A stretch of DNA of 64,000 bases from contig CP051246.1 in NCBI GenBank assembly GCA_017795085.1, forward strand, positions 1 to 64,000, written 5' to 3'. The notes under the pieces were generated by a model that had not been told where the DNA came from, did not search any database, and saw only the letters and a list, made by a program, of their open reading frames with translations. The DNA comes from Salegentibacter sp. (GTDB lineage: Bacteria > Bacteroidota > Bacteroidia > Flavobacteriales > Flavobacteriaceae). The translations under genes were made by a program, and so were the position numbers. Below are positions 34,017 to 43,853 of this stretch, piece by piece; position 1 is the stretch's first letter; each line of letters starts with the position of its first letter.

Positions 34017-34775
34017 TTAATCGTGTAGGATAAGTACTGGCATCTTTTGTCGTAGATGAGTTTCTTCAGCAGGGCGAAGTAAAAATGTTTCTGAAATTTT
34101 TAAATGGCGTGCCTTTAGCATAATTAAACTGGCAGATTTATTGGCTTTTTTCCAAAAATACAGTACAAATTCAGGAGAATCTTCGATCTTCTTGAAATCG
34201 GTTTTGAAACCACTCAGGATTTTGGTGAAAGTATTTTGGTGATCGGTTTTTTCTTCAACATTTTGACCACAATTATAAGTCCAGATGCTAAAATTTGTCC
34301 TGGAATGTACCGGTAGCTTTTTGAGCAGGTTTAAACTGGATTTTGGTATCGGTATGCGTGCGTCGACAGGAAAATAAACGGAATCCCAGGATTTGAAATC
34401 AAAATTCTTGGGTACCATAAGTACCGGACATTTCACTTTTTTAATAACATTGTATGAGTTTTCTCCGAGTCCTTGTAAATCGGAAAAATTCTTTGCTGAA
34501 ACTCCCATAACAATCAAGTCAATTCTTTTTTCTTCTACTGTTTTTCGGATAGCGTTTATAAGGTTGTCAGTACTGCGTATGGCGTGAAAATTATGCCCCT
34601 TAGCTTTAGGGTTTTGAATGGTTTTTTGAGTGAAATCAATTAATTTTTGATCTTTTGAATTTCCTATATGCAACAAATAAAAATTAGACTTTTCTATTGA
34701 AAGATGTAATGCGTAATTAGCTGCCGAGTATGCTGCTTCAGAAAAATCGGTTAAAATTACGATATTCAGGCTCAT
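34017..34775 (-). CDS. Universal stress protein (UspA-like, two domains)
   Basis: A 252-residue cytosolic protein. Residues 1-130 form a canonical UspA domain (NIVILTDFSEAA, DLIVMGVSAKNFSDLQGLGENSYNVIKKVKCPVLMVP). Residues about 135-252 are a degenerate second repeat lacking the glycine-rich nucleotide loop. Tandem UspA proteins are common next to receiver-Crp regulators in Bacteroidota, and this one lies about 160 bases downstream of that gene on the same strand. A role in low-oxygen or stress survival is likely. Confidence 0.85.
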   Translation of the reverse strand: MSLNIVILTDFSEAAYSAANYALHLSIEKSNFYLLHIGNSKDQKLIDFTQKTIQNPKAKGHNFHAIRSTDNLINAIRKTVEEKRIDLIVMGVSAKNFSDLQGLGENSYNVIKKVKCPVLMVPKNFDFKSWDSVYFPVDARIPIPKSSLNLLKKLPVHSRTNFSIWTYNCGQNVEEKTDHQNTFTKILSGFKTDFKKIEDSPEFVLYFWKKANKSASLIMLKARHLKISETFLLRPAEETHLRQKMPVLILHD

Positions 34776-34933
34776 AGTTTTTATTCCTAATTTGGGGTGA
34801 AACTACGGGCATTGGACTTGATAAAATATGATGGGAATCAGGTTAAGGGGAGTTTTTTCGGGAAAAGAATCAAGACAGTTCAGTTCTTTAAACCTTCCAG
34901 GTTTTTAATTTCTGGAAGGTTTTCACGCAATGT

Positions 34934-35986
34934 TTACCCAATTTGCTCTAGCTTATCAGCATTGAGCAATTTTACATTTCTGCCTTCAATTTCAATAAGG
35001 CCTTCTTTTTTAAAATCTGAAAGGGTTCTGATTAGCGTTTCTGAGGCAACTCCCGCAACACCGGCTAAATCGGCGCGGGAAATCCTGATACTCTGCAACG
35101 GGTTTTTCTTCAATTCACGGGCAAATTTCAGGATGGTTCGCGCTACTTTTTTTCGCACCGAAGAATAGGCAATTTCCATTAACTGATCTTTTACGCCAAA
35201 TAAATTGTCGCTCATGACTTCCAGTAATTCCAGGCTAATCCGACTGTTTTGTTGTAAAACTTTCCGTAATTCTTCTCGAGAAACCGAATACAAAACCGAA
35301 TCTTCCAAAGCCGTGGCAAATTCGCGATAAGCCGAGGTTTTATTAAAACTTAAATTTCCGAAGAAATCCTCTTCCTTATAAAGTTGCGTAATAATTTCTT
35401 TACCGCGTTCATCAAACTTGTGCGCTTTTACCACGCCGCGTTCTACCAAATAGAAATTTACCGAAGTTTTACCTTCTTCATAAATGTTTTCCCCCGCTTT
35501 AAAACTAAGGTGTTGCCCGTTTTTCATCATTTCCCGAAATGCCGAGAGATTGGGTAGGTTGTTCTCTTTTTCTTCAGTTGCCGACACCTGTTTTTTTAAA
35601 ATTTCAACTTTGGCTAGCCTACTTTCAATGGCACTTAACAAGTCTTCTTCTTCAAAGGGCTTGGTAAGATAATCGTCAGCGCCAAGGTCCATCCCACGAC
35701 GAACATCCTTATGTTCGGTTTTAGCGGAAAGGAAAATAAAAGGAATCGTGCTGGTTTTTGGATTTTTAGCCAGGCCTTGCAGCACATCGTACCCATCTAA
35801 TTCAGGCATCATAATATCACAAATAATGATATCGGGAATTTCAGTTTGTGCTTTTTCAAGTCCCTTCTTTCCGTCTGGAGCGGTTACTACCTCATAGTCG
35901 GAAAGTTCCAGTAATTCTGCGGTGTTTTCCCGTACCGTTACATCGTCTTCTATTAATAGTATTTTTGTAGTTTGGTTGGTTGACAT
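34934..35986 (-). CDS. Response regulator with receiver and Crp/Fnr DNA-binding domains
   Basis: A 350-residue regulator. Residues 6-122 are a receiver with the acidic pocket EDD (13-15), phospho-acceptor D57 (CDIMMPELDG) and K109 (LTKPF). About 150-265 is a cyclic-nucleotide-binding-like fold (LSFKAGENIYEEGK, VERGVVKAHKFDERGKEI). About 275-345 is a Crp-type helix-turn-helix. Its recognition helix ASETLIRTLSDF keeps the Glu and Arg that read TGA in CRP/FNR proteins. It is encoded directly after the histidine kinase, so the output is probably controlled by phosphorylation. Likely targets are the TGAT-N4-rTCA sites at 28412 and 32459. Confidence 0.9.
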   Translation of the reverse strand: MSTNQTTKILLIEDDVTVRENTAELLELSDYEVVTAPDGKKGLEKAQTEIPDIIICDIMMPELDGYDVLQGLAKNPKTSTIPFIFLSAKTEHKDVRRGMDLGADDYLTKPFEEEDLLSAIESRLAKVEILKKQVSATEEKENNLPNLSAFREMMKNGQHLSFKAGENIYEEGKTSVNFYLVERGVVKAHKFDERGKEIITQLYKEEDFFGNLSFNKTSAYREFATALEDSVLYSVSREELRKVLQQNSRISLELLEVMSDNLFGVKDQLMEIAYSSVRKKVARTILKFARELKKNPLQSIRISRADLAGVAGVASETLIRTLSDFKKEGLIEIEGRNVKLLNADKLEQIG

Positions 35987-36005
35987 TGTACTTTGTGAAT
36001 TTTAT

Positions 36006-37247
36006 TCAAGTTTCCTTTTTGCCTTTATAGGGCAATTCCACAGTAAAAATTGAGCCCTTGTTTTCTTCACTTTTAAAATAAAGTTTCCCACCCATATTTT
36101 CAAGGTGGACTTTCGCGATATTCAGCCCGATTCCTGTACCCTGGTTTAAAAGTGCGTTTTCAGCCCTGAAATAGCGTTCAAAAATATGTTTCTGGTCTTT
36201 TTGCGGAATTCCGATTCCTTCATCTTCAACTTCAAAAATCACTTTTTCAGTTTCCGGTTTTACCCTGAATTTGATCAGGGAATCTTCAGGCGAATATTTG
36301 ATGGCATTGCCCATTAAGTTAGACAAAATAAGCTCCACAATTTTTTCATCCTGATGCAGCATAATGTCTTTCAAATCCCGTGGATAATCAATTTCCTGCC
36401 CGTATTTTAAAGTCACGTTGGCATTGTATATCACATCGTTAATAAGCTTATTTAAGCTAAATTCACTGTATTTATAATTTACATTGCCTGATTCCAGACG
36501 TTCCAACGAAAGAAAATCATTTAAAATATTGTTGAGGTAGTGTACTTTGTTTTTTATGGTACGCAGGTGTTTTTCTCGTTTTTCCTGCTGTTCGGTTTTG
36601 GTGTATTTTTCAGCTAATGTAGCCGAACTCAAAATCCCGCTCAGTGGCGTTTTAAATTCGTGTGACACCAGCGAAAGAAATTTGGTTTTTAATTCGTTAA
36701 GTTCCTTCTCCTGCTTTAAGGATAGTTTCAAACGCTTTTCAGCCTTTTTTCTTTTAGAAATTTCTTTTTCGAGGTCCTGTACGGTATCACTAAGTTCCCG
36801 GGTGCGAATTTTAATTTTGTCTTCGAGATCGGCATTGAGCTCCCGAATTCGCCGCTGGTTTTCTTTTCGTACAGTAATATCTACAACCAAAGACATCACG
36901 AAGCGTTCCCCGTCAACTTCAAACGGGTTTAACCCGGCTTCAACAGGAAATTCACTGCCGTCTTTTTTTACTCCATATAGGTCGCGCCCGTGTCCCATTT
37001 GCCGTTTTTCACTGTGTTTTAAAAAACGCTTAAAGTGTTGTGAATGATCGGCTTTATAATTTATAGGGATTAAAATATTAAGATGTTCTCCCAGCAGTTC
37101 TTCTTTTTCATAACCAAACATTTGTAAGGCCGTCTTGTTGGCTGTAACAATTTTTTGTTCGCTGTTTACCACAATAACTCCTTCTGAAGCTGCTTCAAAA
37201 AGGGTGTGGAAGATTTCTTGGTGTTGCTGAAAAAATGCTTCTGCCAA
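36006..37247 (-). CDS. Cytosolic PAS-domain sensor histidine kinase
   Basis: A 413-residue kinase without membrane segments. A PAS domain (about 10-127, VIVVNSEQKIVTANKTALQMFGY) is followed by a coiled coil (128-190), a HisKA domain with H196 in SLVSHEFKTPLSG, and a HATPase domain with NLMGNAIKYS, DEGIGIP and GTGIGLN. It ends 20 bases before the receiver-Crp gene. No ATG is available near the start: the frame opens after a stop only two codons upstream, so a TTG (37247-37245) is the likely start. The PAS domain suggests sensing of a cytosolic cue such as redox state or oxygen. No haem ligand is evident. Confidence 0.9.
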   Translation of the reverse strand: MAEAFFQQHQEIFHTLFEAASEGVIVVNSEQKIVTANKTALQMFGYEKEELLGEHLNILIPINYKADHSQHFKRFLKHSEKRQMGHGRDLYGVKKDGSEFPVEAGLNPFEVDGERFVMSLVVDITVRKENQRRIRELNADLEDKIKIRTRELSDTVQDLEKEISKRKKAEKRLKLSLKQEKELNELKTKFLSLVSHEFKTPLSGILSSATLAEKYTKTEQQEKREKHLRTIKNKVHYLNNILNDFLSLERLESGNVNYKYSEFSLNKLINDVIYNANVTLKYGQEIDYPRDLKDIMLHQDEKIVELILSNLMGNAIKYSPEDSLIKFRVKPETEKVIFEVEDEGIGIPQKDQKHIFERYFRAENALLNQGTGIGLNIAKVHLENMGGKLYFKSEENKGSIFTVELPYKGKKET

Positions 37248-37456
37248 AATTTAATATTATTTTGATTGTTCTCACTTCTGGCTCTTACCACTATAAATTC
37301 TATGCCGGGACCAGAAGTAATTTTCGAGGTATAAATTTACAAAGCTGTTGTTGTATTTCTTTAAAATTGATAGATTAATTTTTTTAAGGGGAATAAATTA
37401 ATATCTTTTCAGCTAAATTTTATAAAAACATTTTTTTGATCCTAAAATTATTCCGA

Positions 37457-38845
37457 ATGAATCTAAAAATTAATGATACTGTTCGAAAATCTAGTTTCGT
37501 ACTTTTAGTAGGTCTTTTATCAGCTTGCGGGCAAAATAAAAATGATGATACGCCCTGGCGGGATATCACTCCTAAAGAAGATCTTGAAGGCTGGGAAGTA
37601 AAAGGTGGTAAAGCCGAATATCGGGTGGAAGATAACACCGTAATTGGTAAAACTGTACATAATACGCCCAATACCTTTTTAACTACTGAAGAAGATTACG
37701 AGGATTTTATCTTAGAGCTGGAATTTAAAGTACACCCAAGTATGAATTCAGGAATACAAATTCGCAGTAATAGTCTCGATGGGTATATGGATGGCCGTGT
37801 ACACGGCTATCAGGTAGAAATTGACCCAAGCGACCGTGCTTGGAGTGGGGGCATATATGATGAAGCTCGTCGCGGTTGGTTGGTAGACCTGGAAGAACTG
37901 ACCGAAGCGCGACAGGCTTTTAAGCAAAATGAATGGAATACTTATCGCATTGAAGCCATAGGAGATACTATAAAAACCTGGATAAACGCTGTGCCGGCAG
38001 CGCATTTGATAGATGAGATGACCGGGAAAGGTTTTATTGCCCTACAGGTACACAGTATTGGCGGTGGTGCTGAAGAGGGCACTGAAATTAGCTGGAGAAA
38101 TATTAAAATTTTGACCGAAGATTTAGAAGAATATTCAAAGGAAAGTCCGCTAGAGCCTGTAACTACCAAAAACCAACTAACCAAATCAGAAGTTGATGCC
38201 GGCTGGCAAATGCTATGGGACGGAAAGTCTACCGAAGGCTGGCGTGGTGCTAAACTCGATGAATTTCCAAAACAGGGCTGGGAAATTGAAAACGGAGTAC
38301 TTACCGTGTTGGCCAGTGGCGGTGAAGAATCGGCTGCGGGTGGCGATATTGTAACCAAAAAACGCTACGGCGACTTTGAGTTAAAACTTGATTTTAGAAT
38401 AACTGAAGGAGCCAATAGCGGAATCAAATATTTTGTAGATACCGGTCTCAATAAAGGTGAAGGTTCGGCTATTGGATTGGAATATCAAATTTTGGATGAT
38501 GAGCGCCATCCCGATGCAAAAAAAGGAAATCATAAAGGCAGTCGTACTTTGGCTTCGTTGTACGATTTAATCCAGGCTGATACTGATAAACCGGTTAATC
38601 CCATTGGGGAATGGAATACCGCCCGTATTGTTTGCGAAGGCAAGCGTGTAGAGCATTGGCTTAATGGTAAGAAAGTATTGGAATACAAACGAAAAACCAA
38701 AGATTTCAGGAAACTAATACAAGAAAGTAAATACAAAGACTGGCCAAATTTCGGTGAATTAGAAGAAGGTCATCTTTTGTTGCAGGACCATGGCAATCGT
38801 GTAAGCTTTAAAAACATCAAAATAAAAACCCCTGAAAATGAGTAG
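37457..38845 (+). CDS. DUF1080 (3-keto-disaccharide hydrolase-like) lipoprotein
   Basis: A 462-residue lipoprotein from ATG 37457 (lipobox LLSAC); an earlier in-frame ATG at 37436 would weaken the signal. It contains two DUF1080 beta-sandwich domains in tandem. The first has WRDITPKEDLEGWEVKGG...FILELEFKVHPSMNSGIQIRS; the second has WQMLWDGKSTEGWRG...FELKLDFRITEGANSGIKYF. DUF1080 proteins have been linked to cleavage of 3-keto-glycosides in Bacteroidota. The stop overlaps the next gene, an oxidoreductase of the family that makes 3-keto sugars, by eight bases. Confidence 0.88.
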   Translation: MNLKINDTVRKSSFVLLVGLLSACGQNKNDDTPWRDITPKEDLEGWEVKGGKAEYRVEDNTVIGKTVHNTPNTFLTTEEDYEDFILELEFKVHPSMNSGIQIRSNSLDGYMDGRVHGYQVEIDPSDRAWSGGIYDEARRGWLVDLEELTEARQAFKQNEWNTYRIEAIGDTIKTWINAVPAAHLIDEMTGKGFIALQVHSIGGGAEEGTEISWRNIKILTEDLEEYSKESPLEPVTTKNQLTKSEVDAGWQMLWDGKSTEGWRGAKLDEFPKQGWEIENGVLTVLASGGEESAAGGDIVTKKRYGDFELKLDFRITEGANSGIKYFVDTGLNKGEGSAIGLEYQILDDERHPDAKKGNHKGSRTLASLYDLIQADTDKPVNPIGEWNTARIVCEGKRVEHWLNGKKVLEYKRKTKDFRKLIQESKYKDWPNFGELEEGHLLLQDHGNRVSFKNIKIKTPENE

Positions 38846-40178
38846 TAGAAGAGATTTTATAAAAAAAACAGGTTTGGCCGGAACAGGAATAGCTCTTAGC
38901 AGTTCGGCGATGGGCATGCCAGCCAGTATTTACAGGAATATCATTGGTTCCAACGATAGAATAAATATAGCCATTGCCGGTTTAGGAAGAAGGCTGGGCG
39001 CATATTTCCAGCCAATCGCCACGGAGTCTTCGAACGTAAAACTACTCTATTTATGTGATGTAATGAAAAGTCAACGGGAAAAGGCCCTGGAGCGCTTTTC
39101 AGAACATATTGATTATAAACCGAAACTGGAAAACGATTTTCGAAAGGTTCTGGAAGATAAAGAAGTGGATTTACTCATTAATGCTACGCCCGATCACTGG
39201 CATACACCGGGATCTATTATGGCTTTACAGGCTGGGAAACATGTATATGTGGAAAAACCCTCCAGCCATAATATGGAAGAAAACGAACTTCTGGTAGCAG
39301 CCCAAAAGAAATATGGGAAACTGGTACAGATGGGGAACCAGCAGCGTTCTTCGGCTCATACCATTGAAATAATTAAAGATATTCACGAAGGGAAAATAGG
39401 AACGCCATACAAAGCTGTGGCTTTTTATAGCAATGCCCGTGGAGAAACCCCTGTGCAGAAAAAAGCAGTTGTACCTGAAGGCCTGGACTGGGATTTATGG
39501 CAGGGGCCGGCCCCAAGGCGGGAGTATACCTCCGAAACCTGGGATTACAACTGGCATTGGTACGGATGGAATTACGGTACAGCTGAAACCGGGAATAATG
39601 CTACCCATGAGTTTGATATTGCCCGCTGGGCTTTACAGGTAGACTACCCGAGAAGGGTGGAAGTAGAAGCTGCCAAACGTCATTTTCTTGATGATGGCTG
39701 GGAAATGTACGATACGATGGAAGCCACTTTTAGATATGCTGATGATAAAATTATTCAGTGGGACGGGAAAAGTCGCAATGGCTATGACACCTATGGAGGT
39801 GGTCGTGGCACCATAATTTACGGTAGTGAAGGTAGTGTTTTTGTAGACCGTCAACGTTATAAACTCACCAACCGTAAAGGTGAGGTGCTTAAAGAATTCG
39901 ATTCGAAAAGTGATGAGGCCGGTACGGCTCTTGGGGGAGGGGGCGATATGTCAACAGCACATATGGTGAATTTCTTTGAAGGGATAAGAGGTAAAGTTGA
40001 TTTAAAAGCTCCTATTGCCGATGCCAATATCAGTATGGCTTTGGTGCACTATTCCAACATTGCCTACCGTATAGACAAAGGTTTTGATATTGACGAAAAA
40101 ACAGGCCGTATGTTTGACCGTGATGCGATGGAACTTTGGAAGCGCGAATATGAGCCGGGCTGGGAACTTAAGTTATAA
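38838..40178 (+). CDS. Gfo/Idh/MocA family oxidoreductase, Tat-exported
   Basis: A 446-residue NAD(P)-dependent oxidoreductase. The N terminus SSRRDFIKKTGLAG is a twin-arginine signal, so it is exported folded with its cofactor. The Rossmann motif AIAGLGRRLG and the conserved EKPSSHN loop with the catalytic-region lysine are visible. The family oxidises sugar hydroxyls, often at C3. Overlap with the DUF1080 gene suggests a two-enzyme periplasmic pathway that makes and splits 3-keto-glycosides. No transporter is encoded alongside. Confidence 0.9.
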   Translation: MSSRRDFIKKTGLAGTGIALSSSAMGMPASIYRNIIGSNDRINIAIAGLGRRLGAYFQPIATESSNVKLLYLCDVMKSQREKALERFSEHIDYKPKLENDFRKVLEDKEVDLLINATPDHWHTPGSIMALQAGKHVYVEKPSSHNMEENELLVAAQKKYGKLVQMGNQQRSSAHTIEIIKDIHEGKIGTPYKAVAFYSNARGETPVQKKAVVPEGLDWDLWQGPAPRREYTSETWDYNWHWYGWNYGTAETGNNATHEFDIARWALQVDYPRRVEVEAAKRHFLDDGWEMYDTMEATFRYADDKIIQWDGKSRNGYDTYGGGRGTIIYGSEGSVFVDRQRYKLTNRKGEVLKEFDSKSDEAGTALGGGGDMSTAHMVNFFEGIRGKVDLKAPIADANISMALVHYSNIAYRIDKGFDIDEKTGRMFDRDAMELWKREYEPGWELKL

Positions 40179-40207
40179 TTTAAATGTTTCTTCCCGCCAG
40201 TGGATTT

Positions 40208-40236
40208 AAAAAAGCCGCCAATTGAGCGGCTTTTTC
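40208..40236 (+). terminator. Terminator after the oxidoreductase gene
   Basis: AAAGCCGC pairs with GCGGCTTT around a short loop and runs into five T, 30 bases after the oxidoreductase stop codon. Confidence 0.8.
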
Positions 40237-40312
40237 TACAATAACTATATCTCCTTTTTTGATTTTAAATAAGATTATATGATTGTCCGTTTGAATACCT
40301 AAGTTTATTTTT

Positions 40313-40372
40313 GTCATCTTGCGCAGTCGAAAGGTTAAACAAAAACGTCTCGACTGCGCTCGACGTGACAAT
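40313..40372 (+). repeat. Dispersed inverted repeat (GCGCAGTCGA / TCGACTGCGC)
   Basis: TTGTCATCTTGCGCAGTCGA faces TCTCGACTGCGCTCGACGTG and ACAATC. The arms form a long hairpin. Related fragments occur at 30433-30490. Confidence 0.6.
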
Positions 40373-40622
40373 CTTAGTTTAAATTTGTTTTTTTAGGTGC
40401 TTTACCAAACAAGCATATTTACCAGTATTTAATCTAGTAGCGTATATTCCTTAAAGCTATTGAAACAAAAGTTTAAATATAGGATTAGAATACTTAGATT
40501 AATTCCGTAATTTTTACATTAATTTTAATTCCCGATTAAACCAATAGGACATATCGTAGTCTTAAGAGTATAAGAAGATTCCGAAAATCTTTATTTATAC
40601 TAACACCTATGATTTATATTCA

Positions 40623-43349
40623 ATGAGATTTCTTAGCACTTTATTCCTTCTTTTAAGTTTTAGTTTTGCATATTCACAAAGTTTTCAAATCAGTGGTAAA
40701 GTAATAGATGAAAAGGGAAGACCCCTTGAATCGGCTACGGTTTATCTTGAAAAAGCAACGGATAGTAGCCTGGTAACTTATTCAATATCTGAACCCGATG
40801 GTAGTTTTGAACTAAACGGGAATACTTCAGCAGAAAACACCAATCTGTCTATTTCTTTTGCGGGTTACCAAACCTTTCGGCAGCAGCTAAAGCTGGAAGA
40901 AGAAATTGCCCTGGAAACTATTACCATGGAAGTTCAGAATAATGAATTGGATGAAGTATTAATTAATGCTACAAGTCCGCCAATTACATTGAAAAAAGAT
41001 ACTCTGGAGTTTAATGCAGATTCTTTTAAAACCCGGCCTGATGCCAATTTAGAAGAATTATTGCGAAAATTACCCGGGGTTGAAATAGACAGCGATGGTC
41101 AAATTACGGTAAACGGTCGGCCAGTTTCACGATTGTTGGTAAACGGCGAAGAGTTTTTTGGAGATGATCCGCAAATTGCTACTAAAAACCTTCCGAAGGA
41201 AATTATAGAGAAAATTCAGGTGACCGATACTAAAACCCGTGCCCAGGAATTTACAGGTGAAGATGGCGATCCCGATAATAAATCGATAAATATTACGATA
41301 AAAGAAGATAAAAACCGCGGGCTTTTCTCTCGGGCCACTGCCGGAGGTGGGACCAATGAGCGGTACGAGTTAAGTGCCATCGGTAATTATTTTAAGGATA
41401 ATATGCGACTGAGTGTATTGGCGAGTTCAAATAATATAAATAGTTCAGGATTTAGTTATGATGAGGTTTTTGGTATGATGGGGCGTAGTGCCGGAAGAAA
41501 TGTTTTTGGTAATAATGGTAGTGGGATTACAAAAGCCGAAACAGCAGGATTGAACTATGTTAATAAATGGAATGACGATAAGTATAAGTTAAGCGGAGAT
41601 TATTTTTTCGGAAAAAATGATACTGAACGACGAACAGTAACCCAACGGGAAAATATTCTTCCCGATAACCGGTATTTTACCAATTCAGAACAGCGAAGTA
41701 ACCTTGTGAATAATAGTCACCGGGCAAATACCCGTTTTGAAATAGAATTTGATACGCTTACCCGACTTTCCATCCGGCCAAGGTTTAATGCCAACTTTGG
41801 TAAATCAAACCGTTTTAGCAGTGAAGAATCCTTAGATGGCGACAGTGAGTTGATTAACGATACGGAAACATCAAATGAAGAAGATTTAAAGAGTATGGAT
41901 TTTAGTAATAACCTTGATTTTATCAAGCGTTTTGGTAATAGGGGTGCTTTTTTTAGTGCTGAATTCTCCCATAGCCATTCCCGTCAGGAAAATGATAATT
42001 TTTTCTATTCTGAAAGCCGGTTTTACGAGGAAGGCGAAGAAGTAACCGAAGTCCAGGATCAGTTTATCGATGATAATGATAATAGAGACGCCTATTCCTT
42101 TGAAGTTCGCCAACGTAGCGTGCTGACAGATCAGTTGTTTCTGGACCTGTCATACGAACTTGAATATTCCAATACTAATAATGAGCGCTATGTTTATGAG
42201 GCCGAAAACGCTAATGGGGAATACAATAATATTAATGAAGAATTGAGTAATGATTTTGAGGTAACTACACGAAGGCATATCCCCAATGCCGGGTTAAATT
42301 ACGAAGGCGATACATGGCGTATTAATACAGATGTTGGCTTATTGCATACCCGACTTGAAAATGAAAATTTCCTGGAAGATGTAAATTTTGATAATACCTA
42401 CAATAATTTATTTTTACGGGCAAGGGTACGCTATGAATTAGAACGTTCAAAAAGTTTGACTATAAATTATAATACTAATGCCAATGTGCCGTCAATTGGG
42501 CAGTTACAACCGGTGGTAGACCGTACCAACCCATTGAATGTACGGGTCGGTAACCCCGAATTAAGACCAACCTTTTCCCAGAATATTCGTTTAAACTATC
42601 GAAATTTTGATTTCTCAACCCGTACCGGGATATTTAGTTGGTTTAATATGAACTTTACCGATAATAATGTGGTATCGGTAACCACAGTAGATGAAGATTT
42701 AAGGAGAAGAACAACCTATACCAATGTTAATGGGGCGATGAGTGCTGATTTGGGGACTTTCTACAATAAACAATATAAGAAAGATGCTAGGGAATTCCGT
42801 TATCGTCTTGGTTTGCGTGGAAATTATAACCGAAATATAGGATTTACCAATGAGGTACAATATATGGCTGAGCGCTATAGTGTGAGTCCCAGTTTACGAT
42901 TTACTTTTGCAATTGAAGAATTATTGGATATTAATCCCAATTATGAATTAACTTACAATGATACCCAATATGATATAAATCCCGACAGGAATGAAGATTT
43001 TGTAAATCATCGAATTGGTATTCAAACTACTTCCTACTGGCCTGAAAATGTAGTTTTTGGAAATGATATCTCTTATAATTACTTCGGAAATGTTTCTCCT
43101 GGTTTTGATAATACCTCCATTCTATGGAATATGAGTCTTGGCTATCAGTTTTGGGATGAAGATGCCACTTTAAAAGTAAAGGTCTACGATTTACTCGATC
43201 AAAATATTGATACCCGCCGGGTAATTGGTGACGATTTTATTCAGGATACCAGCAACCTGATCTTAACCCGCTATGCAATGTTGAGTTTTACCTATAAATT
43301 TGAGAGGTTCGGAGGTATAGACCGCAATGGTGGTCGTGGAAGACGTTAA
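40623..43349 (+). CDS. TonB-dependent receptor-like outer membrane beta-barrel protein
   Basis: A 908-residue outer membrane protein with a signal peptide ending near FAYSQ. It has an N-terminal CarboxypepD_reg-like domain (ISGKVIDEKGRPLESATVYLE), a plug-like region (NNELDEVLINAT, LRKLPGVEIDSDGQITVNG, VNGEEFFGDDP) and a long Asn/Tyr/Asp-rich barrel of the OMP_b-brl_3 type ending in RYAMLSFTYKFERFGG. No SusD partner exists nearby. It is a close paralogue of the next gene. The substrate is unknown. Confidence 0.88.
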   Translation: MRFLSTLFLLLSFSFAYSQSFQISGKVIDEKGRPLESATVYLEKATDSSLVTYSISEPDGSFELNGNTSAENTNLSISFAGYQTFRQQLKLEEEIALETITMEVQNNELDEVLINATSPPITLKKDTLEFNADSFKTRPDANLEELLRKLPGVEIDSDGQITVNGRPVSRLLVNGEEFFGDDPQIATKNLPKEIIEKIQVTDTKTRAQEFTGEDGDPDNKSINITIKEDKNRGLFSRATAGGGTNERYELSAIGNYFKDNMRLSVLASSNNINSSGFSYDEVFGMMGRSAGRNVFGNNGSGITKAETAGLNYVNKWNDDKYKLSGDYFFGKNDTERRTVTQRENILPDNRYFTNSEQRSNLVNNSHRANTRFEIEFDTLTRLSIRPRFNANFGKSNRFSSEESLDGDSELINDTETSNEEDLKSMDFSNNLDFIKRFGNRGAFFSAEFSHSHSRQENDNFFYSESRFYEEGEEVTEVQDQFIDDNDNRDAYSFEVRQRSVLTDQLFLDLSYELEYSNTNNERYVYEAENANGEYNNINEELSNDFEVTTRRHIPNAGLNYEGDTWRINTDVGLLHTRLENENFLEDVNFDNTYNNLFLRARVRYELERSKSLTINYNTNANVPSIGQLQPVVDRTNPLNVRVGNPELRPTFSQNIRLNYRNFDFSTRTGIFSWFNMNFTDNNVVSVTTVDEDLRRRTTYTNVNGAMSADLGTFYNKQYKKDAREFRYRLGLRGNYNRNIGFTNEVQYMAERYSVSPSLRFTFAIEELLDINPNYELTYNDTQYDINPDRNEDFVNHRIGIQTTSYWPENVVFGNDISYNYFGNVSPGFDNTSILWNMSLGYQFWDEDATLKVKVYDLLDQNIDTRRVIGDDFIQDTSNLILTRYAMLSFTYKFERFGGIDRNGGRGRR

Positions 43350-43853
43350 AAAGTATAAGGTCTTTATCCATAATCATCGGGATTGATTCAAAGCCTGCCC
43401 CAATTTATTCTTTATCGGGGAGATCCTTTGTATATTTTGTTTATGTTCAACACTATTAGATTTTAAAGAAAATTCGGAATAGAATCTCAAGCGAGTTGAG
43501 CAGTACCAAAAATGTATATATTACTAATAACGGATAATTAGATATTTAAACAAATTAAGCTCATAGGTTTTCTCATCGCAGGTTTTATTGATAAAAATTA
43601 GTTAATTGTTTAAAATATGTCAATGCTAAAAAGGCGCGGACAAATCTTGAGATTTGCTAAAATTAATTGAAAGAAATACCCTATTTAATTACAATATTTT
43701 TCATTAGTGAGCAGACTTACTTGTTTTTAACCGGATACGGGTGATTAAAAAATAATAGAATAATTGTAACAAATTTAAAAAAACAACTACAAATATAGTT
43801 GTGATGTGCCTTTTGTATGTTACGACTACTATTTTTTAATCAATATTATTTTA
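43350..43853. other. Intergenic region between the tandem receptors
   Basis: A 504-base gap. It carries an inverted copy of the CCCGATAAA...CGGGGCAGG repeat (43375-43425) and the repeat at 43509-43540. The rest is AT-rich. No gene or consensus promoter is seen, but the length suggests that the second receptor has its own promoter. Confidence 0.55.
43509..43540 (+). repeat. Dispersed repeat shared with 8492-8530
   Basis: AAAATGTATA followed by TTACTAATAACGGATAAT, the same order as in the leader of the phosphoesterase gene 35 kb away. Confidence 0.5.

Larger units (their letters stand above)
40179..40622. other. Intergenic region with terminator and repeat
   Basis: A 444-base gap with a terminator at 40208-40236 and the repeat at 40313-40372. 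The rest is AT-rich promoter-like sequence ahead of the TonB receptor. No gene or exact consensus promoter is seen. Confidence 0.55.

Noticed and set aside
37274..37318. ACTTCTGG/CCAGAAGT inverted repeat between the kinase and the DUF1080 gene
   Set aside because: The arms are eight bases with a 29-base loop. Too weak to call without comparative data.
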